Shown: positions 6,900 through 12,648 of the stretch, one piece after another
Numbering within the stretch: the stretch's first letter is position 1
Layout: the number at the start of each line of letters is the position of its first letter
Virus record (IMG/VR): IMGVR_UViG_3300027805_000109
Span: 1 to 20,127 of that record
Direction: 5' to 3' (one strand)
DNA from: a virus
Length of the DNA: 20,127 bases
The notes under the pieces: generated by a model
The model's database searches: none
Seen by the model: the letters and a program-made list of their open reading frames with translations, nothing else
Told to the model about the DNA's origin: nothing
Translations under genes and position numbers: made by a program

Positions 6900-7210
6900 T
6901 TGTTGGCGAGGTAAGGGATGGGCTTGCCGGCATCGAAGGCCGCAAGCATTTCGTCACGGCGTTTGCGGGCCGTGGTCAGATCGCCGCCGATGTTCTCGAC
7001 GATGTCCTTGCCGCGTCGACGCAGGCGAAACCACCAGCAAGAGCCAAGGCGCTGGAGGTGATGGTTCGGGTTGTCCTTCACGTTGCGCTCGGACTTGCGG
7101 TTGCCGTGGCAGACCGTGAACTTGGGGCAGGAGGCGAGGAAGGCCATGCGGTCAGGGGCGATGCCGATACGCATACCCCACTTGATGGTCTCGGGGGTCA
7201 GAGTCTCCAT
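6896..7210 (-). CDS. Small protein resembling an integrase arm-binding domain
   Basis: A 104-aa protein whose second half (about 55-100) has the pattern of the N-terminal arm-type DNA-binding domain of tyrosine recombinases or an AP2-like fold: LGSCWWFRLRRRGKDI, then a glycine turn, then TTARKRRDEMLAAFDAG. No catalytic recombinase domain follows, so it is not an integrase. It could be a DNA-binding accessory protein or a remnant. The N-terminal half contains C28, C34 and nearby histidines without a clear zinc pattern. It overlaps the kinase gene by 13 nt and the phosphoesterase gene by 4 nt. Confidence 0.6.
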   Translation of the reverse strand: METLTPETIKWGMRIGIAPDRMAFLASCPKFTVCHGNRKSERNVKDNPNHHLQRLGSCWWFRLRRRGKDIVENIGGDLTTARKRRDEMLAAFDAGKPIPYLANK

Positions 7211-7791
7211 GACTTGGCGAGGATGCGTCCTTCGGACATGATCTGGTTACGGGCGTCAGGCTTGAAGATGTACTCCTGGTCAAACAGGTGGGCGGCGCGT
7301 ATCTCGGCGATGCTGTCGAGCTCTTCGTCGTTCGCCGGGCCGACGCCAGCGGTCGAGACGTAGACCGTGCGGACCTTCCAGCCTTTCTCCCAGAGGATGT
7401 CTTGGCAGACCCGCAGTTCGTTGATGTAGCGCCAGTCTGAGCAGACGACCGTCTCGGGGGAGGGCTGGTCATGGTGCTTCATCACCGGGCACCAATTGGC
7501 GAAGTGGCGGGCGAAGACGTCCTTATCTAGGCGCCGTGCGAACTTGCCCGCGTTGACGAGGAAGTCGCGGTTATCGACCTTGAAGTCCTCGCGGAAGAAG
7601 TCGCCCTCTAGGCCGAGGTAATCCATGTAATGGTTCGCGGCCTCTTTGAGGGCGTCGGCGAAGTTGATGTGCTCGGCGGGGCGGGTGGACCACTCGAGAA
7701 GCCCGGAGGCGAGAGTGTCCTTCCCGGCCCTAGCGAACCCAGAAATCAGCACGAGGGTCGGTGCGGCCATCGGCGTGGGTGCCTCGGTCAT
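7198..7791 (-). CDS. Deoxynucleoside monophosphate kinase-like P-loop protein
   Basis: A 197-aa P-loop kinase. ISGFARAGKDT at residues 16-26 is the Walker A of phage dNMP kinases (GxxxxGKDT). A downstream region with DWRYINELRVCQ (about 118-129) resembles the LID/substrate region of this family, which phosphorylates dNMPs to dNDPs to feed replication. Length is in the normal range for the family. The gene starts 3 nt after the SSB-like gene stop (TAG, TCC, ATG) and has no Shine-Dalgarno. Exact nucleotide specificity is not predictable here. Confidence 0.82.
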   Translation of the reverse strand: MTEAPTPMAAPTLVLISGFARAGKDTLASGLLEWSTRPAEHINFADALKEAANHYMDYLGLEGDFFREDFKVDNRDFLVNAGKFARRLDKDVFARHFANWCPVMKHHDQPSPETVVCSDWRYINELRVCQDILWEKGWKVRTVYVSTAGVGPANDEELDSIAEIRAAHLFDQEYIFKPDARNQIMSEGRILAKSWRL

Positions 7792-7794
7792 GGA

Positions 7795-8229
7795 CTAGAA
7801 GGGCGGGGCTTCGGTGTGGGACTCAGGAACGATGGGCTTCTGGCCGCCCTTGGGGAAGGTCAGCTTGTATTTGAACTGGGGCTTGCCGTTCCACTCGCCG
7901 TTCGGGATGGCCTCGACGCCGATCAGGCAGGTCTTGCCGCAGGCGGGTTCGATGTACTGCATGAACTCGGCAGGGGTCGCGTCCAAGCGCAGCTCTTCGG
8001 TGAACTTGCCGGAGAACTTGCCGATGAGCATGGCGAGGGGCTTGCCATACTTGGAGCCGTAGGACTTCGACAGGCAGTTGCCCTGGTCGTCGAGGAAGAA
8101 CAGGCGGGCGGAGGAGGTGCCGTCCTCGTTGTGCTTCACCTTCTCGAACTTCGGCTTGATGAGCTTCAGTTTATAGGTGCCATTCACTTCGATGGACTTG
8201 AGGGGCGGGCGGTCGTTGTTGGGTTCCAT
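7795..8229 (-). CDS. SSB-like single-stranded DNA-binding protein
   Basis: A 144-aa protein with a beta-strand-rich body: GTYKLKLIKPKFEKVK at 17-32, ARLFFLDDQG and FKYKLTFPKG. It ends in SHTEAPPF. An acidic/proline tip ending in Pro-Phe is the hallmark of bacterial SSB C-termini, which recruit repair proteins. The body resembles the OB-fold SSB-like proteins found next to phage exonucleases. It lies directly downstream of the RecE-like exonuclease with a 9-nt gap, TCTCCCACC. Together with ERF and the exonuclease it would make the annealing system. The call rests on tail motif and context, not on strong family residues. Confidence 0.68.
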   Translation of the reverse strand: MEPNNDRPPLKSIEVNGTYKLKLIKPKFEKVKHNEDGTSSARLFFLDDQGNCLSKSYGSKYGKPLAMLIGKFSGKFTEELRLDATPAEFMQYIEPACGKTCLIGVEAIPNGEWNGKPQFKYKLTFPKGGQKPIVPESHTEAPPF

Positions 8230-8238
8230 GGTGGGAGA
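8230..8238 (-). promoter_or_regulatory. Recurrent intergenic leader TCTCCCACC before ATG
   Basis: The nine bases between the TAA of the exonuclease gene and the ATG of the SSB-like gene read TCTCCCACC. The same TAA-TCTCCCACC-ATG string occurs at 10995-11009, and a near copy at 15160-15177. It contains no Shine-Dalgarno; the core is pyrimidine-rich and closer to the anti-Shine-Dalgarno itself. Confidence 0.55.
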
Positions 8239-9045
8239 TTAGGCGAAGGAGATGTTGGTCGCGGCGCTGGGCTTGGCGGCGAGGTCGATGGTGGTGATCT
8301 CCTTCTGGTAGCCGGGCCACTCGCCCGAGGCGGTGCAATCCTTATAGAGTTTGATGGCCCGCTCGAAGTCGAACGCGGCGTTCGTCATCAGTTCCGGCCC
8401 CAGCTCATAGACGGCGGTCGCATAGGGCGGCTCCTTCTCGACGGCGATAAAGCGGAAACCAAGGACGCGGCACTTGTAGGCGGCCTCGACGGCGTGGCGA
8501 TAGAAGTAACTTTGCAGGGGGTAATTATACTTACGGCAGGCTGCCAAAAATCCGCGAGGGCTGGCATCCTCACAACTTTTTAGGTCGTAGATATAGCCGT
8601 CTTCAGAAATCCCGTCGATTGCACATTTGACCAAGACGTCACCGAGGAAGGCCGTGAACATGACTTCGGTCTTGGAGAGGACGATGCCGTGTTCCTTCAT
8701 GCAGCCGATCGCGGCGTTGGAGACAGCGTCGACCAAGGCGCCTTCATCGGCGGTCAGGATGGCCTTCCCTTCGTTGGCCGTGGCGAACTCAGCAAAGGCC
8801 GCTTTGCCTTCCTTAGTCCGCTTATCCACTTCGGGGGCGATGGCGTGGGTGGCGTTGTATGCGTCCAGCCCTTCGAGGGCCAGTTTGTGGACGGCGGTGC
8901 CGACCCGGAGAGCCTTGGACTCTTCGCGGGTGCGGGCGAGATACGCCTGGTAGTGGGCGGGGGACTTGAGCAGTTCCTTGGCGCCGCTCTGGTTAAGCGC
9001 TTGGATGCCGTCATAGATGACGCGTTCGGTGATGAGGTCGGGCAT
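8239..9045 (-). CDS. RecE-like 5'-3' exonuclease (PD-(D/E)XK)
   Basis: A 268-aa protein of the phage RecE/exonuclease VIII-like family. Family marks are SGAKELLKSPAHYQAYL at 20-36, LRVGTAVHKLALEG with H53 at 46-59, E127 in KTEVMF, AIDGI with D144, YDLKS with D154 and K156, and the helix NYPLQSYFYRHA with Q178. These form the metal-binding nuclease core that degrades one strand of double-stranded ends to leave single strands for the ERF annealase encoded nearby. It is shorter than E. coli RecE but typical for phage versions. A 37-nt A/C-rich leader without Shine-Dalgarno precedes the ATG. Confidence 0.88.
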   Translation of the reverse strand: MPDLITERVIYDGIQALNQSGAKELLKSPAHYQAYLARTREESKALRVGTAVHKLALEGLDAYNATHAIAPEVDKRTKEGKAAFAEFATANEGKAILTADEGALVDAVSNAAIGCMKEHGIVLSKTEVMFTAFLGDVLVKCAIDGISEDGYIYDLKSCEDASPRGFLAACRKYNYPLQSYFYRHAVEAAYKCRVLGFRFIAVEKEPPYATAVYELGPELMTNAAFDFERAIKLYKDCTASGEWPGYQKEITTIDLAAKPSAATNISFA

Positions 9046-9082
9046 TGGTATTCGGTGTTTGGTGTTCTGGGTTGGTGGGAAA
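9046..9082 (-). promoter_or_regulatory. A/C-rich leader of the exonuclease gene
   Basis: On the minus strand this gap starts TTTCCCACC after the TAA, close to the nonamer found elsewhere, and goes on with AACACCAAACACC up to the ATG. It is almost free of G, has no Shine-Dalgarno, and should be unstructured. ACCAAACAC is also found in the leader at 15313-15329. Confidence 0.45.
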
Positions 9083-9379
9083 TTAGAGCAAGGCCATGAT
9101 GGCGTCGGCCTGATCGGGGCGACGGCGCTGGATGGCGGTCACGCACATGGTCGAGCCCACGGCGAAGCGGGAGCAAGCGACAGGGCGGTTGCTGTATGTC
9201 TTGCACTTGCCGGAGCCTGACAGGTGCGGGCATCGGCTAGGCAGTTCGGCGAAGGTGCGTCCGACAATCTGGAAGACTTCGCCACGGGCGGAATAAAACT
9301 CCGTCGTGGTCGGGCTGGCGTCGATAGGGATGAGGATGCTTTCACAGCAAGCCCCCTTGCACAGTTCACAGGCTGTCAT
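9083..9379 (-). CDS. YkgJ-type CxxCxxxCC metal-binding protein
   Basis: A 98-aa cysteine-rich protein with the YkgJ/CxxCxxCC family pattern: CELCKGACC (C4, C7, C11, C12), then CPHL (C50), CKTY (C59), NRPVAC (C69) and C79. Members are thought to bind zinc or an iron-sulfur cluster; the biological role is poorly known. The start was placed at ATG 9379 so that the first cysteine cluster is at the N-terminus, as usual. This gives a 14-nt overlap with the upstream gene. It lies in the middle of the recombination genes, just before the exonuclease, which hints at a DNA-related or redox role but does not prove it. Confidence 0.82.
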   Translation of the reverse strand: MTACELCKGACCESILIPIDASPTTTEFYSARGEVFQIVGRTFAELPSRCPHLSGSGKCKTYSNRPVACSRFAVGSTMCVTAIQRRRPDQADAIMALL

Positions 9380-9719
9380 CTTCGGGGTCGGCTTCTTCGA
9401 CGGAGGCGGAGATGTGGCGGACATCCTCAAGGGCTTTCTCCGCGGCGTTCTCCATCTGCTCAAGGGTGTTCCGCAGGACGCGCAGCTGGACGACCAGGAC
9501 ATGCACCCGGTCATGCAGGGGCTTCACGGCGGCGGCCTCATCAGCCGTCTCGATGTGATCGCGGAAGACCTGCAACTCCGTGATGGCGGAGCGGTTGAGG
9601 TCAGAGAGGGTGATGATGTCGGCGTCGTGCTGTTCGTAGCGTCCGGCGATGTGCTGGACGGTGGCGAGACAGCCGGTGATGTTCTCCACTAGGCGCTTGA
9701 TGTTGTCGCGGTTGGTCAT
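9366..9719 (-). CDS. Helical coiled-coil protein, unknown function
   Basis: A 117-aa protein that is almost entirely predicted helix, with heptad-like patterns from about 50 to 105 (AVKPLHDRVHVLVVQLRVL, then LEQMENAAEKALEDV) and an acidic C-terminus (EEADPEDDSL). No family recognised. Its start overlaps the upstream stop by 4 nt. It is one of four small coiled-coil-type proteins in this part of the genome and is probably an oligomeric accessory protein. Confidence 0.65.
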   Translation of the reverse strand: MTNRDNIKRLVENITGCLATVQHIAGRYEQHDADIITLSDLNRSAITELQVFRDHIETADEAAAVKPLHDRVHVLVVQLRVLRNTLEQMENAAEKALEDVRHISASVEEADPEDDSL

Positions 9720-9964
9720 CGGTTGAAGGCAAGTTCCTTTATTTCCCCGTTCGGGGCAAGCGTGAAGAAGCGGACGTCGGACCGGGAGAGCGACGGGTAG
9801 GTCTTGCGCTTCCAGGCGTTGAGTTCGCAGAGGTAGTCCGCCGACTTGCGGGCCGTGAGCTCGACATAGGGGAAGCCGTCGAGGAAGAGGAGGAGGGCGT
9901 ACTGGCCCGGGACGGTCTTGGCGATCGTGAGGATGCCTTTGGGGGTGGCGTGGGTGCGTTCCAT
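9716..9964 (-). CDS. Hypothetical 82-aa protein
   Basis: An 82-aa protein with normal amino-acid composition, beta-rich (GILTIAKTVPGQYALLLFLDG, here GILTIAKTVPG then YALLLFLDGFPYVEL) with an RKSADYLCELNAWKRKTY helix. No family recognised. It ends in a 4-nt overlap with the next gene. The first 226 nt lie out of phase inside the longer frame 9739-10098, and this frame looks the more protein-like of the two over the shared part. Confidence 0.65.
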   Translation of the reverse strand: MERTHATPKGILTIAKTVPGQYALLLFLDGFPYVELTARKSADYLCELNAWKRKTYPSLSRSDVRFFTLAPNGEIKELAFNR

Positions 9965-10098
9965 TTGTTCAGGGAGAAGAGGTAATCCCAGCGGGACTGG
10001 GCCATGGCGAGTTCATTCGCCACGAAGGCGGCCTCGGCAGGAGTCAGGCTTCGTTTGATAAAGGCCGTGTTCTTCCTGCTGGGGCCGCGTTGGGTCAT
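9739..10098 (-). CDS. Hypothetical protein with a low-complexity tail, overlapping the next gene
   Basis: The first 45 residues look like a genuine protein (MTQRGPSRKNTAFIKRSL, then TPAEAAFVANELAMAQS) and fill what would otherwise be a gap. The start overlaps the upstream stop by 4 nt. After about residue 46 the frame turns into Ser/Pro/Arg-rich sequence typical of a non-coding shadow, while the well-formed 82-aa gene runs in the -1 frame of the same DNA. Either this is a true long overlap, or an indel has separated an original stop or fused gene. No function can be assigned. Confidence 0.5.
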   Translation of the reverse strand: MTQRGPSRKNTAFIKRSLTPAEAAFVANELAMAQSRWDYLFSLNKWNAPTPPPKASSRSPRPSRASTPSSSSSTASPMSSSRPASRRTTSANSTPGSARPTRRSPGPTSASSRLPRTGK

Positions 10099-10313
10099 TG
10101 GCCGGTCTTGGCGTTCTTCCAGCGGGCCACGGTGGCGGTCATCACGGCGCGGGAGATTTGGCAGGTGATCATGCCGGAGCCGAGGATGTCGTCCATGACG
10201 CGGGCGAGTTCGTCGCCGGCATAGCGAAGGTCGGCGATGGTCTGGGCTTGGTTTTCGCAGCGCTTCTCGGCACGGCGGCAGGCATCAGCCCAGACCTCTT
10301 CGTTGTTAGGCAT
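10095..10313 (-). CDS. Small helical protein, unknown
   Basis: A 72-aa helical protein with two cysteines (MPNNEEVWADACRRAEK, MDDILGSGMITCQISRAV). The ATG at 10313 was chosen over upstream starts because an AGGAGG lies 9 nt in front of it, one of the few good Shine-Dalgarno sites in the window, and because upstream residues are Ser/Pro/Arg-rich shadow. It overlaps the previous gene by 8 nt and the next by 4 nt. No family recognised. Confidence 0.65.
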   Translation of the reverse strand: MPNNEEVWADACRRAEKRCENQAQTIADLRYAGDELARVMDDILGSGMITCQISRAVMTATVARWKNAKTGQ

Positions 10314-10542
10314 GGTTGCGGGCCTCCTGCCATTCGCGCATGGCGTCCATGACTTCCTCCGGGGTGACGGACTGGGCGTGTCGGAAGCAATAGGCGAGCG
10401 CGTCGCCGGCCTCGCGGAGGGTTTCGAGGCGTTCCTCGAGCTGATGGATGCGGGCATCCTTGGCGTCGAGCATATTGCCCTGGTGCATGGCACGCATGGC
10501 GGCGCTGACCGGGTCGAAGGGGTCAAACTCGGGCTGGCTCAT
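10306..10542 (-). CDS. Small coiled-coil protein
   Basis: A 78-aa protein with a central coiled coil (about 25-50: DARIHQLEERLETLREAGDA) and a C-terminal helix (TPEEVMDAMREWQEARN). It starts in a 4-nt overlap with the ERF gene, so it is translationally coupled to it. No family recognised. It could act with the annealase, but only proximity supports that. Confidence 0.65.
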   Translation of the reverse strand: MSQPEFDPFDPVSAAMRAMHQGNMLDAKDARIHQLEERLETLREAGDALAYCFRHAQSVTPEEVMDAMREWQEARNHA

Positions 10543-10997
10543 CGGGTGAGGGGGCGAGGGGTGGCAGGGCTAGGGGCGGAGGCCACGGAGGCCGCAGGGC
10601 GGAAGCCAGAGGCCACGGCGCCGTCATCGTCGAGGTCGACCGAGATGCCGCAGGCGGTCTGGATGGACTGGCGGCGGATGTAGGTGATGGCTCCGCCGAT
10701 CTGCTGGGCGGTCAGGCCGTCAGCCTTGACCATCAGTTTGCCGAAGTCGAAGCGCTCGCCCGACGCGTGGAGGAACGCGGTGGACACGCCGACCTTGCCG
10801 TCCTCGGAGACGAGCGTCTGGATCAGAGCGAGGTCGTGGTCGAGCAGGATGGGCTTGATGGCGTCGAGCAGCGCGTCGAGGGAGACGTACTTGGCTTTGA
10901 AGGCCGGGTTGATTTTGTTGGCCTTGACGTTGTCGAGCTCTGCGAGCGCGGCGACGAGGGAGCCAGTGGCGGTTTGGGTTTTGGGCGTGGTGCTCAT
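10539..10997 (-). CDS. erf: ERF-family single-strand annealing recombinase
   Basis: A 152-aa protein matching the ERF family along its core: NPAFKAKYVSLDALLDAIKP at 30-49, the LIQTLVSEDG turn, TAFLHASGE at 73-81, TAQQIGGAITYIRRQSI at 96-112, and an acidic DLDDDG at 121-126. ERF proteins form rings on single-stranded DNA and anneal complementary strands, working with a 5'-3' exonuclease like the one encoded downstream. The C-terminal 25 residues are Ala/Pro-rich and probably disordered. The gene starts 9 nt after the upstream stop behind the TCTCCCACC leader. Confidence 0.92.
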   Translation of the reverse strand: MSTTPKTQTATGSLVAALAELDNVKANKINPAFKAKYVSLDALLDAIKPILLDHDLALIQTLVSEDGKVGVSTAFLHASGERFDFGKLMVKADGLTAQQIGGAITYIRRQSIQTACGISVDLDDDGAVASGFRPAASVASAPSPATPRPLTR

Positions 10998-11006
10998 GGT
11001 GGGAGA
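10998..11006 (-). promoter_or_regulatory. Second exact copy of the TCTCCCACC leader
   Basis: Between the TAA of the 74-aa gene and the ATG of erf the nine bases are TCTCCCACC, identical to 8230-8238. The flanking genes are unrelated, so this is not a simple gene duplication. No Shine-Dalgarno is present. Confidence 0.55.
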
Positions 11007-11231
11007 TTATTTGGTGGGCTGGTCAGCCTTGGCGACTTCACCGGCCTTGATGGTGGCTTCGATGTCGGCGAGGGACATCCGGGTGTAGCCAGGGACGAAG
11101 AGGTTGTAGTAGGTCACGCCGTTGCGGACGGTGGGCGTGAGCAGGCGGGCGACCTTCTGGTCGGGTAATACGATGTAGGACGAGTCCGCAATGATGCGGT
11201 AGTCGGCGGGGAGTTTCGGGTCTTTCTTCAT
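11007..11231 (-). CDS. Small beta-rich protein, perhaps NUMOD-like
   Basis: A 74-aa protein. The segment DYRIIADSSYIVLPDQKVARL followed by VRNGVTYYNLFVPG (split here for length: DYRIIADSSYIVLPD, QKVARLL) loosely resembles the NUMOD-type DNA-binding modules found with homing endonucleases, but there is no nuclease domain and the similarity is weak. It is the first gene after the inverted-repeat gap at 11239-11281, so it may be regulated there. The leader is CTCTCCCCTC directly before ATG, again without Shine-Dalgarno. Confidence 0.6.
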   Translation of the reverse strand: MKKDPKLPADYRIIADSSYIVLPDQKVARLLTPTVRNGVTYYNLFVPGYTRMSLADIEATIKAGEVAKADQPTK

Positions 11232-11238
11232 GAGGGGA

Positions 11239-11281
11239 GAGTTTACAAAAGTCGGGGGGTGTCTGAGTTATGTAAACTCAG
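11239..11281. promoter_or_regulatory. Nested inverted repeats (operator or RNA hairpin)
   Basis: GAGTTTACA (11239-11247) is repeated as its exact complement TGTAAACTC (11271-11279). The second arm also lies within a tighter hairpin, CTGAGTT (11263-11269), loop ATGTA, AACTCAG (11275-11281), which covers the stop codon of the RuvC-like gene. The two pairings exclude each other. No T-run follows, so a terminator is unlikely. Confidence 0.55.
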
Positions 11282-11742
11282 TTGATGACGCGGCGGGTGG
11301 CGGCGTCGTAGATCAGGAGGGCGTCGGCGTTCCAGAGGGTGACGTCGACAGTCGGAAACAGTTCGGCAGCGCGTGCCTTGAGTTTGTTCTTCCACTGGGT
11401 CGAGGACAGTTCGCCCTTCGTGCCGCAGGTGTGGGCCTTCTGCCAGATGGCGGGACGGATGCGGTGTATCTTCCAGCCCATGGCGACGGCGGCGCCGTAA
11501 AGGACGCCCGTGTTCCACATCAGTTTGCCGATGGCCGAGCCGGGGATGTTCTTGCCGGCGAACAGGGGAGGCTCTTCGAGGAAGAGTTCCGCGTCCTTGG
11601 CCTTGCAGCTCAAGTCAGCGAGCAGTTGGCAGACCTCGACATCCGATCCGGGCATCTTTGCGCACTCGACAGGATCACCGTCGACCGACCAGACGATGCC
11701 ACCGTTCACGCCAGGGTCGATTGCCACAAGGAGGGATGCCAT
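11278..11742 (-). CDS. RuvC-like Holliday-junction resolvase
   Basis: A 154-aa protein of the RuvC/RNase H-fold resolvase group. It begins with AIDPGVNGG (D9), has LFLEEPP (E56/E57) in the middle and NADALLIYDAA (D140, D146) near the C-terminus, the expected four acidic positions of the active site. These enzymes cut branched DNA formed during recombination and packaging. The start was taken at ATG 11742, right before the first beta-strand, as usual for the family. It is preceded by the palindrome AAAGACTCTTT at 11747-11757. Its position between the recombination genes and the SLT enzyme fits a role in resolving junctions made by ERF. Confidence 0.87.
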   Translation of the reverse strand: MASLLVAIDPGVNGGIVWSVDGDPVECAKMPGSDVEVCQLLADLSCKAKDAELFLEEPPLFAGKNIPGSAIGKLMWNTGVLYGAAVAMGWKIHRIRPAIWQKAHTCGTKGELSSTQWKNKLKARAAELFPTVDVTLWNADALLIYDAATRRVIN

Positions 11743-11746
11743 TGGG

Positions 11747-11757
11747 AAAGACTCTTT
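11747..11757. promoter_or_regulatory. 11-nt palindrome AAAGACTCTTT
   Basis: This perfect palindrome with a one-base centre spans the stop of the SLT gene and the leader of the RuvC-like gene. It shares the GACTC core with AGGAGACTCCT at 3230-3240. It might be a protein-binding site; at this length chance occurrence is possible. Confidence 0.25.
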
Positions 11758-12205
11758 AACGAGGGTGCGGGGACAAGCGGAAAAGATTGGCCACGCGGAA
11801 GGCGTAGTCGTTAGGGCGGAAGGCACGCTCTCGGGCGGCGGTCCAGCCTACGTTCCAGACGAGGGCCATCTGTTCGGGGGTCGGGTTGGTCATGCCGATG
11901 CGGTGGAAGTTCGACCTGATCCAGCGGAGATGAGAGGCGGCGACCATGTCCTGAGCGGTAGCGTCCCGCCATTTCGACCAAGGGAAGGCGTAGTGTCCTT
12001 CGGCCTTGAGGCGGGCGGAGGCGTCGTCCCATGCCTCCTTGCCGACCTGATACATCCCACGCTCGCCGGCCTTTCCGATGGCCTTGCGGTTGTGCCCGGA
12101 CTCGACCTCGGCAACGGCGGAGAGAAAGGCCGCGTCGGTCTTGGCTTGGGCGTTGAGGCCAAGCAGGAGCAGGGCGACGACGCTGAAGCGCTGGTTGAGG
12201 GTCAT
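11756..12205 (-). CDS. Secreted SLT-type lytic transglycosylase/lysozyme
   Basis: A 149-aa protein with an N-terminal signal sequence or signal anchor (residues 5-21, FSVVALLLLGLNAQA) followed by an SLT/lysozyme-like domain. Key marks are AVAEVESGHN (catalytic glutamate E35, less likely E33), GERGMYQV at 47-54 and NDYAFRVANLF at 132-142, as in SLT enzymes. It would cleave peptidoglycan from the periplasmic side and is the best endolysin candidate in the window. The ATG at 12205 overlaps the upstream stop by 4 nt and has AAGGAGG 10 nt in front. It lies among recombination genes, about 3.6 kb after the holin, rather than in the lysis block. Confidence 0.85.
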   Translation of the reverse strand: MTLNQRFSVVALLLLGLNAQAKTDAAFLSAVAEVESGHNRKAIGKAGERGMYQVGKEAWDDASARLKAEGHYAFPWSKWRDATAQDMVAASHLRWIRSNFHRIGMTNPTPEQMALVWNVGWTAARERAFRPNDYAFRVANLFRLSPHPR

Positions 12206-12648
12206 GGCTGCTTGCCCTCCTTGGCTGCGTTCCACTTGGGGAGGGTTTCGGAGTCTGCTGGGTCATATCCTTCCCCCTCATAACAGCCAATGATTTCTTC
12301 AGCCATCTCATCCCCGGCCTTGAGGCGGGCGTAGGTGCCGACCTTGGCGGCTTCATACTCGCCGTCGAGGAGCATCAGGCGTTCCGTGTCGGCGAACAGG
12401 TTGCGGAGCCGCTCGACCTCGGCCTTGAGGCGGGTCACTTCATCGGCGACCTTGATGCCAACCTCCGAAGCCAACTTGAGGGCATCGGCAAGTTCGACCA
12501 CGTCGGCCTTGAGTCGTAGGTTATCCGCACAAGCCTCACCGAGATGCTTGACTACCAATTGTGCGTCGGCCTTGAGGCTGGCGACCTCGGCTTCAAGCAG
12601 GCTTGCCCGGACAAGATGCGGACAGGTGTCGTTATCGTGTTCGCTCAT
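12202..12648 (-). CDS. Coiled-coil protein
   Basis: A 148-aa protein with a long coiled coil (about 15-100): repeated LKAD/LKAE segments such as EAEVASLKADAQLVV and VTRLKAEVERLRNLF. An acidic C-terminal part contains a YEGEGYDPADSE stretch. The ATG at 12648 overlaps the upstream stop by 4 nt; the 69 extra residues possible upstream are Arg-rich shadow. Probably an oligomeric structural or scaffold-like accessory protein. No family recognised. Confidence 0.7.
   Translation of the reverse strand: MSEHDNDTCPHLVRASLLEAEVASLKADAQLVVKHLGEACADNLRLKADVVELADALKLASEVGIKVADEVTRLKAEVERLRNLFADTERLMLLDGEYEAAKVGTYARLKAGDEMAEEIIGCYEGEGYDPADSETLPKWNAAKEGKQP

Noticed and set aside
7630-8583. 317-codon open frame on the plus strand
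   Set aside because: It is antisense to three well-supported genes (kinase, SSB-like, exonuclease), is Gly/Val/Leu-rich and mirrors their codon bias in G+C-rich DNA.
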